A DNA stretch of 41,289 nucleotides from Chitinophaga pinensis. Its GTDB lineage: Bacteria > Bacteroidota > Bacteroidia > SXHM01. Location: assembly GCA_945861685.1 (NCBI GenBank), contig CAMAVO010000006.1, forward strand, positions 1 through 41,289, given 5' to 3'. The notes under the pieces are model-generated. The model searched no databases, was not told the DNA's origin, and saw only the letters and a program-made list of their open reading frames with translations. How positions within the stretch are numbered: position 1 is the stretch's first letter; every line of letters starts with the position of its first letter. Shown here in pieces: positions 31,774 to 40,423 of the stretch. A program made the position numbers and the translations under genes.

Positions 31774-31817
31774 CATTTTCATACGTTGAAAATGTCTTAT
31801 TTAGAACAGTTCTAAAT
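31774..31817. promoter_or_regulatory. Pair of palindromic operator candidates upstream of the act operon
   Basis: CATTTTCA and TGAAAATG (8-bp arms, 5-bp spacer) and ATTTAGAAC and GTTCTAAAT (9-bp arms, 1-bp spacer) are both perfect. The second has the size and symmetry of a dimeric repressor or redox-regulator site. The regulator is not identifiable from sequence. Confidence 0.6.
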
Positions 31818-31861
31818 TAACAATTTTTATGAACTTTTTTCACACACATTCATTCTTCTTC

Positions 31862-31869
31862 TATTTTTG
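31862..31869 (+). promoter_or_regulatory. actA: -7 element of the act operon promoter
   Basis: TATTTTTG is an exact match to TAnnTTTG, 56 bp before the ATG at 31926. The -33 side is T-rich without a clear TTG, consistent with a promoter that needs an activator (inference). Confidence 0.5.
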
Positions 31870-31925
31870 CACCGGCTAAAAAAGCCCTTCTTCTACATCG
31901 CTTATTCATCAGAAACCCCAGCAAT

Positions 31926-33188
31926 ATGAATGTTAAATGCCTGATGCACACTAAACTAACCAAGGTATTTTTTCCTCTCTTTTTCCTCTTTTTTCTAACA
32001 TTTTCTTTTACTGCAAAAGCCGTTGACGGAGAGAAGCTTTTTAAACAAAACTGCTCTGCCTGTCACAAGCTGGACGATAAAAAACTGACAGGCCCCGGTT
32101 TAAAAGGTGTTTTCGACCGTGTTCCGCAACCTGCTGAAGAGTGGCTTTACAAATGGATTAAGAACAACGAAGAGTTGCGTAAAAGCGGTGATGCTTATGC
32201 AAACAAAATTTTCAACGATTACGGAAAAGTAGCGATGTCATCGTTCACGCATCTTTCTGATGAGGAGCTGAAAGCAATTATTGCTACAATCAAAGCAGGG
32301 CCTCCGTCACCGCCTGCACCGGTAGCAACTGCACCAGGTGCTGAACCCGCAACTGCACCAAAAGGCAACACTATGTTATATGTGCTGCTTGGTCTTACCA
32401 TCCTGTTCCTAATCTTAATCAATGTTCTTTCAGGAGTAAAACGCTCACTGCAAACATTGGTAAATGAAAAAGATGGTTTGCCCGCACCTGTAGAATTGGG
32501 TACTTGGGGTGAAATAAAATACTGGCTGGGACACAATAAAGGCATAGTTGCCTTGGGGGTTATCATTGGTTTCTTATGGATTTCAAAAATCGGATGGGAT
32601 GCTTTAATGGGCATTGGCGTTTATCAAGGATATCAGCCTGAGCAACCAATTGCTTTCTCTCACCAGATACACGCGGGACAAAACGGAATCAACTGCGTTT
32701 ACTGTCACTCAGGCGCTGAAAAAGGTAAAGTTGCCGGCATCCCTTCAGCCAACGTTTGTATGAACTGCCACAAAGCAGTTCAGGAAGGTAGAATCACCGG
32801 GACAAAAGAAATTGCAAAAATCTACGCAGCCTTGGATTACGATCCGAACACCGGAAAATATGGCAGCAAACAGAAACCAATTCAATGGGTAAAAGTTCAC
32901 AACCTGCCTGATCACGTTTATTTCAACCACAGCCAACACACCATTGCCGGAAAGCAAGAATGTAAAACCTGCCACGGTGCAATCGACTCGATGACGGTTG
33001 TAAAACAACATTCACCATTAACAATGGTTTGGTGTATAGAATGTCACCGCACAACCGAAGTGCAAACCGCAGGAAACGGAAACGGCTATTACGACTATAT
33101 ACACGCTACTTACAAAGACAAGTTTAAAGGGCAAAAGATAACCGTTGAAAAAATGGGCGGACTTGAGTGCGCAAAATGTCATTACTAA
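31926..33188 (+). CDS. actA: Alternative complex III subunit A, six-heme c-type cytochrome
   Basis: The 420-residue protein contains six CxxCH motifs, at Cys43, 257, 278, 346, 370 and 415. The first belongs to an N-terminal mono-heme class I domain (CSACHKLDDKKLTGPGL, possible axial Met104) after a signal peptide. A Pro/Ala linker and two membrane helices (about 149-170 and 206-226) separate it from the pentaheme domain typical of ActA. ActA passes electrons from quinol oxidation toward the terminal oxidase in the periplasm. An in-frame ATG at 31944 is an alternative start. It heads an operon with intergenic gaps of 14-51 bp. Confidence 0.94.
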   Translation: MNVKCLMHTKLTKVFFPLFFLFFLTFSFTAKAVDGEKLFKQNCSACHKLDDKKLTGPGLKGVFDRVPQPAEEWLYKWIKNNEELRKSGDAYANKIFNDYGKVAMSSFTHLSDEELKAIIATIKAGPPSPPAPVATAPGAEPATAPKGNTMLYVLLGLTILFLILINVLSGVKRSLQTLVNEKDGLPAPVELGTWGEIKYWLGHNKGIVALGVIIGFLWISKIGWDALMGIGVYQGYQPEQPIAFSHQIHAGQNGINCVYCHSGAEKGKVAGIPSANVCMNCHKAVQEGRITGTKEIAKIYAALDYDPNTGKYGSKQKPIQWVKVHNLPDHVYFNHSQHTIAGKQECKTCHGAIDSMTVVKQHSPLTMVWCIECHRTTEVQTAGNGNGYYDYIHATYKDKFKGQKITVEKMGGLECAKCHY

Positions 33189-33212
33189 TTATAGAATAAG
33201 CTCCATATTAAT

Positions 33213-36200
33213 ATGACCAAAGTAAAAAAATACTGGAAAGGAATAGAGGAACTTGAAAACACTCCCGAGTTCAGAAAATCCGCTGAAAACGAATTTCCTG
33301 AGCAAACGAATGTAGAGTTTCTTGGCAATGATGCACTTGCCGATTCTTCAACCAACCGCAGGGATTTCCTGAAATTTCTTGGATTCGGTGTTACAGCCGC
33401 AACCATTGCAGCCTGTGAAACACCTGTAAACAAAGCTATCCCATACCTGAACAAACCTGAGGAAATTACTCCGGGTATTGCCAATTGGTATGCATCTACC
33501 TTTGCTGACGGAAATGATTACGCCAGCATTCTGGTAAAAACACGCGAAGGTCGTCCTATTAAAATTGAAGGAAACAAACTTTCGCCTGTTACTAAAGGAG
33601 CAGTTAATGCACGCATCAATTCATCGGTTCTTTCTTTATATGACTCAACAAGGCTGAAAAATCCGTTGGCTAAAAAAGCGGCTGCAACCTGGAGCGAAGT
33701 TGATAAAGACATAAAATCACAATTAGAAGCTATTGCTGCAAAGGGCGGGAAAATCAGAATTCTGAGCAATTCTATCATCAGTCCTACCACTAAAAAAGCA
33801 ATTGCTGACTTTACAGCAAAATATCCCGGCACCGAACAGGTTACTTACGATGCTGTTTCTTACTCAGGAATTCTGAAAGCGAACCAAGCAAATTTTGGTT
33901 CGGCAATTATTCCTGATTATCATTTTGAAAATGCTGAAGTAATTGTAAGCTTTGGTGCTGACTTCTTGGTTAACTGGCTTGCTTCTGTTGAATATGCAGG
34001 ACAATACGGACAAACAAGAAATCCGAAAAACGGAAAAATGTCACGCCACTTCCAGTTTGAAACCACCCTTTCGGTTACCGGTTCAAACGCAGATGTGCGT
34101 GTTGCAATAAAACCTTCTGAGCAGGGATTAGCTGTTTTAGCACTCTATAATATTATAGCAAAAGCAAAAGGCGCTGCTACTTATGATGCAGGTATTGCTG
34201 ATGAATACAAAGATAAATTACAGACAGCTGCTGCTGAATTGTTAGCTGCAAAAGGAAGTCTGGTTATTTGCGGAAGCAACGACACCAATGTTCAGGTGGT
34301 AGTAAATGCTATCAATGAATTATTAGGCAACTACGGAAACACGATTGATACTGCAACTCCGGTTTATCTGAAACAAGGTGACGATGCTAAAGTAGCTGCC
34401 CTGGTTGCTGAAATGGCAAGCGGTTCAGTTGATGCAGTTATATTATATGGTGTAAATCCGGCATATACTTACGGTTCAGCATTTGTTTCAGCGCTTGAAA
34501 AAGTAAAACTGAAAATCTCTTTTTCTGACCGCGAAGACGAAACAGCTTCATTGGTAAATTACGTTTGTCCTGATAACCATTATCTGGAATCATGGAACGA
34601 TGCAAATCCTAAAAAAGGACAATACAGCTTAGGTCAACCTACTATCTCTCCTTTATTCAGCACACGTCAGGCACAAGAGAGTTTATTGGTTTGGGCAGGA
34701 ATTGAAACTTCTTATCACGATTATTTAAAAGCTAACTGGCAAACTACAACAGGCGCTACATGGGAAGTAAGTCTGCACGATGGTTTTTATACTGTACCTG
34801 TTGGTTCGGTAGTTGAAAAACCGACATCACAACCTACTAAACAGGCAGAAACAGAAGTTGCTGCAACACCTGCAACTGATATTTCTTCAGCTGCTGCTGC
34901 AGTCAGAAAAGGTGTAACCGCAGGAGCTACTGAATTACAGGTCTATATTAAAACAGGTTTGGGAGATGGCTCTCAGGCAAACAATCCTTGGTTGCAAGAG
35001 TTACCGGATCCAATTTCAAAAGTAACTTGGGACAACTACGTTACCATGTCTCCAAAACAAATGGCAGAACTTAACCTGAGCCGTTTGGAAAGAGGTGATG
35101 ACAACGCTGATGTGGTTGAAGTAACGGTAAACGGAGTAACTATAAAAGCACCTGCATTCCCGCAACCCGGTCAGAAATACGGAACTGTTGGTTTGGCTTT
35201 AGGTTACGGAAGAACAGGGGCAGGGAAAACTGCTGACGGTATCGGAGCAAATGCATACCAATTTGTTTCTGTTGTTGATGGTAACGCAACTTATGCTGCA
35301 TACGATGTAACCGTAAAAGGTACAGGCGAAAAATATCAGATTGCTGCTACTCAAACTCACCACACCTTGATGGGCAGAGAGGCGATTGTAAAAGAAACAA
35401 CATTTTCTGAATACCTGCAAGATCCGAAATCAGGAAATGCTCCATTACTATTACAAACTACCAACCACGGCAAGCAACCTGTTAAAGATATTAACCTGTG
35501 GCGCGACCACGATCTTGAAACAGGGCATTTGTGGGGATTGAGTATTGACCTGAATTCGTGCATTGGTTGCGGAGCCTGTGTTACAAGCTGCACATCTGAA
35601 AATAACGTTGCCGTTGTAGGAAAAGACGAAGTTCGCAGAAGCCGTGAAATGCATTGGTTGCGTATTGACCGTTACTACAGCAGCGACATGAATCAGGAAG
35701 TTGCAGATGCAGAAGGATTAAACGCAATTGATAAATTCACGGAGATGGAATCGGCTTCCGAAAATCCTTCGGTACTATTCCAACCATTGATGTGTCAGCA
35801 TTGCAACCACGCACCTTGCGAAACAGTTTGCCCTGTTGCTGCTACAACACACAGTCTGGAAGGATTGAACATGATGGCTTACAACCGTTGCATCGGAACA
35901 CGTTATTGCGCAAACAACTGTCCTTATAAGGTAAGAAGATTTAACTGGTTTAAATATTCAGACAACGAGCAGTTTGATTTCAACATGAATGATGACCTGG
36001 GCAAAATGGTTCTGAACCCTGATGTAGTAGTACGTTCAAGAGGTGTGATGGAAAAATGCTCGCTCTGTGTTCAGCAAATTCAGGCAGGAAAACTGACTGC
36101 TAAAAAAGAAGGCAGAAAAATTAAAGACGGAGATATTCAAACCGCCTGCGCTACGGCTTGTCCAACACACGCAATTGTTTTTGGCGACCTGAGTGATGTA

Positions 36201-36320
36201 ACATCTGAGGTTCGCAAACTTTCTAAAGATGACAGAAGCTACAACCTTCTTGAGGAAGTAGGAACACAGCCGAATGTATATTACCAGACCAAAGTAAGAA
36301 ACGTTAAAGAATCAGCATAA
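33213..36320 (+). CDS. actB: Alternative complex III subunit B, molybdopterin-like plus ferredoxin-like fusion
   Basis: The 1035-residue protein joins a molybdopterin-oxidoreductase-like B1 domain to an iron-sulfur B2 domain. A twin-arginine motif NRRDFLK (Arg49-Arg50) and a hydrophobic stretch are followed by Cys68 in IAACETP, suggesting Tat export and possible lipidation. Four cysteine clusters are visible: C783/786/789/793, C861/864/869/873, C893/899/903 and C949/952 with a later ACATACP. The third cluster has only three clear cysteines, as expected for a 3Fe-4S site in ActB. The B1 domain of this family is known to lack the molybdenum cofactor, so no formate or nitrate activity is implied. 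Confidence 0.95.
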   Translation: MTKVKKYWKGIEELENTPEFRKSAENEFPEQTNVEFLGNDALADSSTNRRDFLKFLGFGVTAATIAACETPVNKAIPYLNKPEEITPGIANWYASTFADGNDYASILVKTREGRPIKIEGNKLSPVTKGAVNARINSSVLSLYDSTRLKNPLAKKAAATWSEVDKDIKSQLEAIAAKGGKIRILSNSIISPTTKKAIADFTAKYPGTEQVTYDAVSYSGILKANQANFGSAIIPDYHFENAEVIVSFGADFLVNWLASVEYAGQYGQTRNPKNGKMSRHFQFETTLSVTGSNADVRVAIKPSEQGLAVLALYNIIAKAKGAATYDAGIADEYKDKLQTAAAELLAAKGSLVICGSNDTNVQVVVNAINELLGNYGNTIDTATPVYLKQGDDAKVAALVAEMASGSVDAVILYGVNPAYTYGSAFVSALEKVKLKISFSDREDETASLVNYVCPDNHYLESWNDANPKKGQYSLGQPTISPLFSTRQAQESLLVWAGIETSYHDYLKANWQTTTGATWEVSLHDGFYTVPVGSVVEKPTSQPTKQAETEVAATPATDISSAAAAVRKGVTAGATELQVYIKTGLGDGSQANNPWLQELPDPISKVTWDNYVTMSPKQMAELNLSRLERGDDNADVVEVTVNGVTIKAPAFPQPGQKYGTVGLALGYGRTGAGKTADGIGANAYQFVSVVDGNATYAAYDVTVKGTGEKYQIAATQTHHTLMGREAIVKETTFSEYLQDPKSGNAPLLLQTTNHGKQPVKDINLWRDHDLETGHLWGLSIDLNSCIGCGACVTSCTSENNVAVVGKDEVRRSREMHWLRIDRYYSSDMNQEVADAEGLNAIDKFTEMESASENPSVLFQPLMCQHCNHAPCETVCPVAATTHSLEGLNMMAYNRCIGTRYCANNCPYKVRRFNWFKYSDNEQFDFNMNDDLGKMVLNPDVVVRSRGVMEKCSLCVQQIQAGKLTAKKEGRKIKDGDIQTACATACPTHAIVFGDLSDVTSEVRKLSKDDRSYNLLEEVGTQPNVYYQTKVRNVKESA

Positions 36321-36348
36321 CATAAACGAATAACGACTATAAAACAAT

Positions 36349-37725
36349 ATGGCAAGTCACGAAGCACACATCCGCGAGCCACTTATAATAGGGAAGAAGG
36401 ACTATCATCAGGTTACAGAAGATATTACCTACCCTATTGCAGGAAAAGCTAACAAATACTGGTGGATGGCATTTACTGTATCTTTCATCACTATGTGTTG
36501 GGGAGTTGGATGCCTTGCCTACACAGTAGGAACAGGTATCGGAGTATGGGGCTCTAATAAAACGGTAGGTTGGGCATGGGATATAACCAACTTCGTTTGG
36601 TGGATTGGTATCGGCCACGCAGGAACTCTTATCTCTGCCGTTCTTTTGCTGTTCCGTCAGAAGTGGAGAATGTCTATCAACCGTTCAGCTGAGGCGATGA
36701 CCATTTTTGCGGTAATCTGCGCAGCTCTTTTCCCGGTGTTTCACATGGGTCGTGTTTGGTTGGCTTACTGGGTACTTCCGCTTCCGAACCAATTCGGTTC
36801 ATTGTGGGTAAACTTTAACTCACCATTGCTTTGGGACGTATTTGCAATCTCAACTTACTTTACCGTATCATTGGTATTCTGGTATCTTGGATTGGTTCCT
36901 GACTTTGCAACAGTGCGTGACAAATTTGCGCGTATGGGCAAACCATTGCAACAAAAGATTTACAACATTCTTAGCTTTGGCTGGAGCGGAAATGCAAGAG
37001 CATGGCACCGTTTTGAAGAACTTTCATTGGTACTAGCAGGTCTTTCAACACCACTGGTACTTTCGGTTCACACCATTGTATCTATGGACTTTGCTACTTC
37101 GGTAATACCGGGTTGGCACACCACCATCTTCCCGCCTTACTTCGTTGCCGGAGCTATCTTCTCAGGCTTTGCGATGGTATTGACATTGATGCTGATTGCA
37201 CGTAAAACATTAAACCTTGAAGACTACATCACCGTGAACCACGTTGAGTCGATGAACAAAATCATCATCCTTACCGGTTCTATTGTGGGTGTGGCATACT
37301 TAACCGAGCTTTTCATTTCATGGTATTCAGGAGTTGAGTATGAGCAATATGCTTTCCTTAACCGTGCAAGCGGACCATACTGGTGGGCATACTGGAGCAT
37401 GATGACCTGCAACGTTATTACTCCACAACTTTTCTGGATTAAAAAAGTGCGCAGAAGTTTTGTTGCTACGTTCATCATTTCTATTTTCGTGAACATCGGT
37501 ATGTGGTTCGAGCGTTTTGTGATTATTGTAACATCACTGCACCGCGATTACCTGCCATCAAGTTGGGTAATGTTTCACCCTACATTTGTTGACATCGGTA
37601 TTTTTGTCGGAACTCTAGGAATTTTCTTTACCCTGTTCCTGTTGTTCTGCCGCACATTCCCTGTAATTGCAATGGCAGAATTGAAATCTATCTTGAAATC
37701 ATCAGGAGATAAATACAAAAAATAA
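36349..37725 (+). CDS. actC: Alternative complex III subunit C, NrfD/PsrC-type quinol-binding membrane protein
   Basis: The 458-residue integral membrane protein has a short soluble start ([22 protein letters not shown]) and then about ten transmembrane helices in the NrfD fold. These include [40 protein letters not shown] and [19 protein letters not shown]. ActC carries the menaquinol oxidation site in this complex. It lies 28 bp after actB and 14 bp before actD. Confidence 0.95.
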   Translation: MASHEAHIREPLIIGKKDYHQVTEDITYPIAGKANKYWWMAFTVSFITMCWGVGCLAYTVGTGIGVWGSNKTVGWAWDITNFVWWIGIGHAGTLISAVLLLFRQKWRMSINRSAEAMTIFAVICAALFPVFHMGRVWLAYWVLPLPNQFGSLWVNFNSPLLWDVFAISTYFTVSLVFWYLGLVPDFATVRDKFARMGKPLQQKIYNILSFGWSGNARAWHRFEELSLVLAGLSTPLVLSVHTIVSMDFATSVIPGWHTTIFPPYFVAGAIFSGFAMVLTLMLIARKTLNLEDYITVNHVESMNKIIILTGSIVGVAYLTELFISWYSGVEYEQYAFLNRASGPYWWAYWSMMTCNVITPQLFWIKKVRRSFVATFIISIFVNIGMWFERFVIIVTSLHRDYLPSSWVMFHPTFVDIGIFVGTLGIFFTLFLLFCRTFPVIAMAELKSILKSSGDKYKK

Positions 37726-37739
37726 TAACCCGCAGAAGA

Positions 37740-38270
37740 ATGAGTAAAAAAGTAATTTACGGAATGTTTGATGACGAGGAAATCCTCCTGAAATCAGCCA
37801 AAGACATGGTGAGCAAGGGAGTACGGATTAAAGACGTTTTCTCACCTTTTCCTATTCACGGAATTGACCCAGTTATTGGTGTTCCGCGCACACGACTTGC
37901 GATGGGCGCATTCGTTTATGGCGCAACAGGTCTTTCACTGGCATGGCTGATGATGGGCTATATGCTTATCTTCGATTGGCCTATGGACATTGGAGGTAAA
38001 CCAAGTCAATTCTTTTACATGAACTTGCCGGCTTTTGTACCTGTAAGTTTTGAGATGACCGTATTTTTTGCTGCTCACGGAATGGCCCTCACCTACCTTA
38101 TTGTAAACAGACTTTATCCCGGTCAGCAACCTCATAATCCTGACAACAGAACAACGGATGATAAATTCATGGTTCAGATCAACACAGACGAAAACAAAAA
38201 AACTGCGGAAGAAATCAAATCCATGTTGAGTTCAACCGGAGCCATTGAAATTACAGAGAAAGAAGCGTAA
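37740..38270 (+). CDS. actD: Alternative complex III subunit D (DUF3341)
   Basis: The 176-residue protein begins with a soluble ferredoxin-fold-like segment (KVIYGMFDDEEILLKSAKDMVSKGVRIKDVFSPFPIHGID). Two transmembrane helices follow (about 56-80 and 98-122), with a hydrophilic C-terminus. This is the DUF3341 architecture of ActD, a structural subunit between ActC and ActE. Confidence 0.94.
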   Translation: MSKKVIYGMFDDEEILLKSAKDMVSKGVRIKDVFSPFPIHGIDPVIGVPRTRLAMGAFVYGATGLSLAWLMMGYMLIFDWPMDIGGKPSQFFYMNLPAFVPVSFEMTVFFAAHGMALTYLIVNRLYPGQQPHNPDNRTTDDKFMVQINTDENKKTAEEIKSMLSSTGAIEITEKEA

Positions 38271-38297
38271 CAGATTACTCAAATCTTTAAACAGGAA

Positions 38298-38918
38298 ATG
38301 AAAATAGGAAAATACAGCACAACCTCCATGACAGCCATAACTTTTGGTTTTATGGTTGCTCTTTCTTCGTGCATGAAAACAGACCCCAACAGCCCGGGTT
38401 ATGAGTACATGCCCGACATGTATCGCTCACCATCTTACGAAACCAATTCGGCAAACCCGAATTTTGCTGATGGTATGACCGCACAAAAACCGGTAGCAGG
38501 AACTATTACACGAGGAGAACATCCTTATGCAGTAAGCGCTATCAACAATATGCCTTTTGCTTATGCCGATACAAAAGAAGAGTACGATAGAGCGGGAGTT
38601 GAATTGACCAACCCCATTGAACTTACACCGGCTATACTTGCTGACGGAAAAGTGCTGTATGAAAAATACTGTACACACTGTCACGGTGCAACCGGACAGG
38701 CTGACGGTAAAACAGTTACTGCTGGTGGTTTTCCACCTCCTCCATCTTACTCTGCCGGGATGTCATCAAGGGGTGGTGCAATGAAAGATTTAACTCCCGG
38801 AAAAATATTCCACACCATTACGTATGGAGTGAATATGATGGGGCCACATGCTTCGCAACTGAACAAAGAAGAAAGATGGAAAATAACACACTACGTTCAG
38901 ACTTTGCAAAAACAGTAA
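38298..38918 (+). CDS. actE: Alternative complex III subunit E, mono-heme cytochrome c lipoprotein
   Basis: The 206-residue protein has a lipobox LSSC (Cys25) and one heme motif CTHCH (Cys125, Cys128, His129). A candidate axial Met lies in GVNMMGPHA near 176. ActE accepts electrons from the ActA/ActB chain and passes them to cytochrome c or directly to the oxidase. The YEYMPDMYRSPSYET start of the mature protein is typical of Bacteroidota ActE. Confidence 0.95.
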   Translation: MKIGKYSTTSMTAITFGFMVALSSCMKTDPNSPGYEYMPDMYRSPSYETNSANPNFADGMTAQKPVAGTITRGEHPYAVSAINNMPFAYADTKEEYDRAGVELTNPIELTPAILADGKVLYEKYCTHCHGATGQADGKTVTAGGFPPPPSYSAGMSSRGGAMKDLTPGKIFHTITYGVNMMGPHASQLNKEERWKITHYVQTLQKQ

Positions 38919-38953
38919 AATCTACTCTACAGTAAAAAAATAAATAGTTCACG

Positions 38954-40372
38954 ATGAATTACACGCTGACAAAAAATACCAGAAACATACTCTTCGGAAT
39001 GATGGGTTTAGGAGTTGTAGGTCTTATCTACGCTTTTGTTGCCGGAATTGAAGGACAAAGGATTTGGGCTAACCTGCTGGTAAACGGTTTATTCTTTACC
39101 TTTATTGCACTTGCGGGAACGTTATTTGTTGCCATCCAATATGCTTCAGAAGCAGGTTGGAGTGCCGGTGTTAAAAGAGTTCCTGAAGCAATGGGGCAAT
39201 ACCTGCCAATCGGTGGACTTGTAATTTTGATTGTTCTTGCAGGTTCAGCTTTTCACGTTAACCACATTTACCACTGGATGGATGATTATCTGGTAACAGA
39301 AAAAACTACCGTTCAGGATTTACGCACGTACGAAGAAGGATTACAACACCACGCAACTCATGCAGAACATCACGATGCTGCACCTGCTGCGGAAGGTCAT
39401 GGACATGATGCTCCTCATGCTGAAGCTACACCTGCTGCTGATCACTATGTTAGTGAGGCAAAATTCCCTGTTGGGCCTGAGCACGATTTGTATGCTGCAA
39501 ACTATGAAAAAGCTGCAGCAACAGATAGTATTGCAAACCCACACTTTGATAAAATAATTGCAGGTAAATCAGGCTACCTTAACAAACCTTTCTTTTTTGC
39601 CCGTTCTATTATTTACTTAGCAATCTGGATTTTCTTCACCTGGTTCTTCCGCAAACGTTCACTTGCTGAAGATTTGGCGGGTGATGAAGTGAAACACAGA
39701 AAGAATATGAACGCTGCAGGATGGTTTCTGGTTTTCTTTGCGGTAACTTCTTCTACAATGGCTTGGGATTGGGTAATGTCGGTTGACCCGCACTGGTTCA
39801 GCACCCTGTTTGGCTGGTACGTATTTGCAGGAATGTTTGTAACAGGATTAACCATGATTACTCTAATCAGTATTCACCTGAAACGCAACGGATATTTTCA
39901 ACACATCAACGAGAACCACTTTCATGACTTAGGTAAATTCATGTTTGGAGTAAGCGTATTCTGGACCTACCTGTGGACTTCACAGTTCTTACTAATCTGG
40001 TACGCTAACATTCCTGAGGAGGTAACTTACTTTCAGGACAGATGGGAGAATTACAAAGTGCTTTGGGTAGCTAATCTGGTTATCAATTTCATTTTCCCTT
40101 TCCTTGTGCTGATGTCCAGAGATGCAAAACGTAACATGAGTTTCCTGATGGTAGCAGGTGTTGCCATTATTTGCGGACACTGGTTAGATGTGTACCTGAT
40201 GATTATGCCGGGTACCGTAAAAGCTAACTACGGAATTGGTTTGCTGGAGATAGGAATGTTTGTTGGATTTGCAGGATTGTTTGGTTATGTAACACTGAAT
40301 GCGCTTACCAAAGCATCACTGGTTGCAAAGAACCATCCGTTTGTGGACGAATCAGCGCACCATCATATTTAG
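38954..40372 (+). CDS. actF: Alternative complex III subunit F, membrane protein with His-rich loop
   Basis: The 472-residue integral membrane protein has the ActF pattern: N-terminal helices (RNILFGMMGLGVVGLIYAF), a long hydrophilic loop, and then a C-terminal helical block (WFLVFFAVTSSTMAWDWVMSVDPHWFSTLFGWYVF, PFLVLMSRDAKRN). The loop at residues 132-164 holds nine histidines among Ala, Glu and Asp, with three more at 101-107. ActF is a structural homolog of ActC that lacks the quinol site. The gene lies 51 bp before coxB. Confidence 0.94.
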   Translation: MNYTLTKNTRNILFGMMGLGVVGLIYAFVAGIEGQRIWANLLVNGLFFTFIALAGTLFVAIQYASEAGWSAGVKRVPEAMGQYLPIGGLVILIVLAGSAFHVNHIYHWMDDYLVTEKTTVQDLRTYEEGLQHHATHAEHHDAAPAAEGHGHDAPHAEATPAADHYVSEAKFPVGPEHDLYAANYEKAAATDSIANPHFDKIIAGKSGYLNKPFFFARSIIYLAIWIFFTWFFRKRSLAEDLAGDEVKHRKNMNAAGWFLVFFAVTSSTMAWDWVMSVDPHWFSTLFGWYVFAGMFVTGLTMITLISIHLKRNGYFQHINENHFHDLGKFMFGVSVFWTYLWTSQFLLIWYANIPEEVTYFQDRWENYKVLWVANLVINFIFPFLVLMSRDAKRNMSFLMVAGVAIICGHWLDVYLMIMPGTVKANYGIGLLEIGMFVGFAGLFGYVTLNALTKASLVAKNHPFVDESAHHHI

Positions 40373-40423
40373 TAATCAGGCTTTTTTAAGAAAACATTAA
40401 ACTTTAGACTTTAAACATTCAAC

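Larger units (their letters stand above)
31578..31925. other. Divergent intergenic region between the sigma unit and the act operon (348 bp)
   Basis: No gene is visible here. The region holds promoter candidates in both directions and three palindromes: TGTTTTTAAAAACA at 31733-31746, CATTTTCA-TACGT-TGAAAATG at 31774-31794 and ATTTAGAAC-A-GTTCTAAAT at 31799-31817. The two last are 4 bp apart, about 45-85 bp upstream of the act -7 element. Confidence 0.7.

Noticed and set aside
33213-36320. ActB as a molybdenum formate or nitrate oxidoreductase
   Set aside because: Operon context (actA, C, D, E, F, coxB) and the fused B1-B2 layout identify alternative complex III, whose B1 domain does not hold the cofactor.
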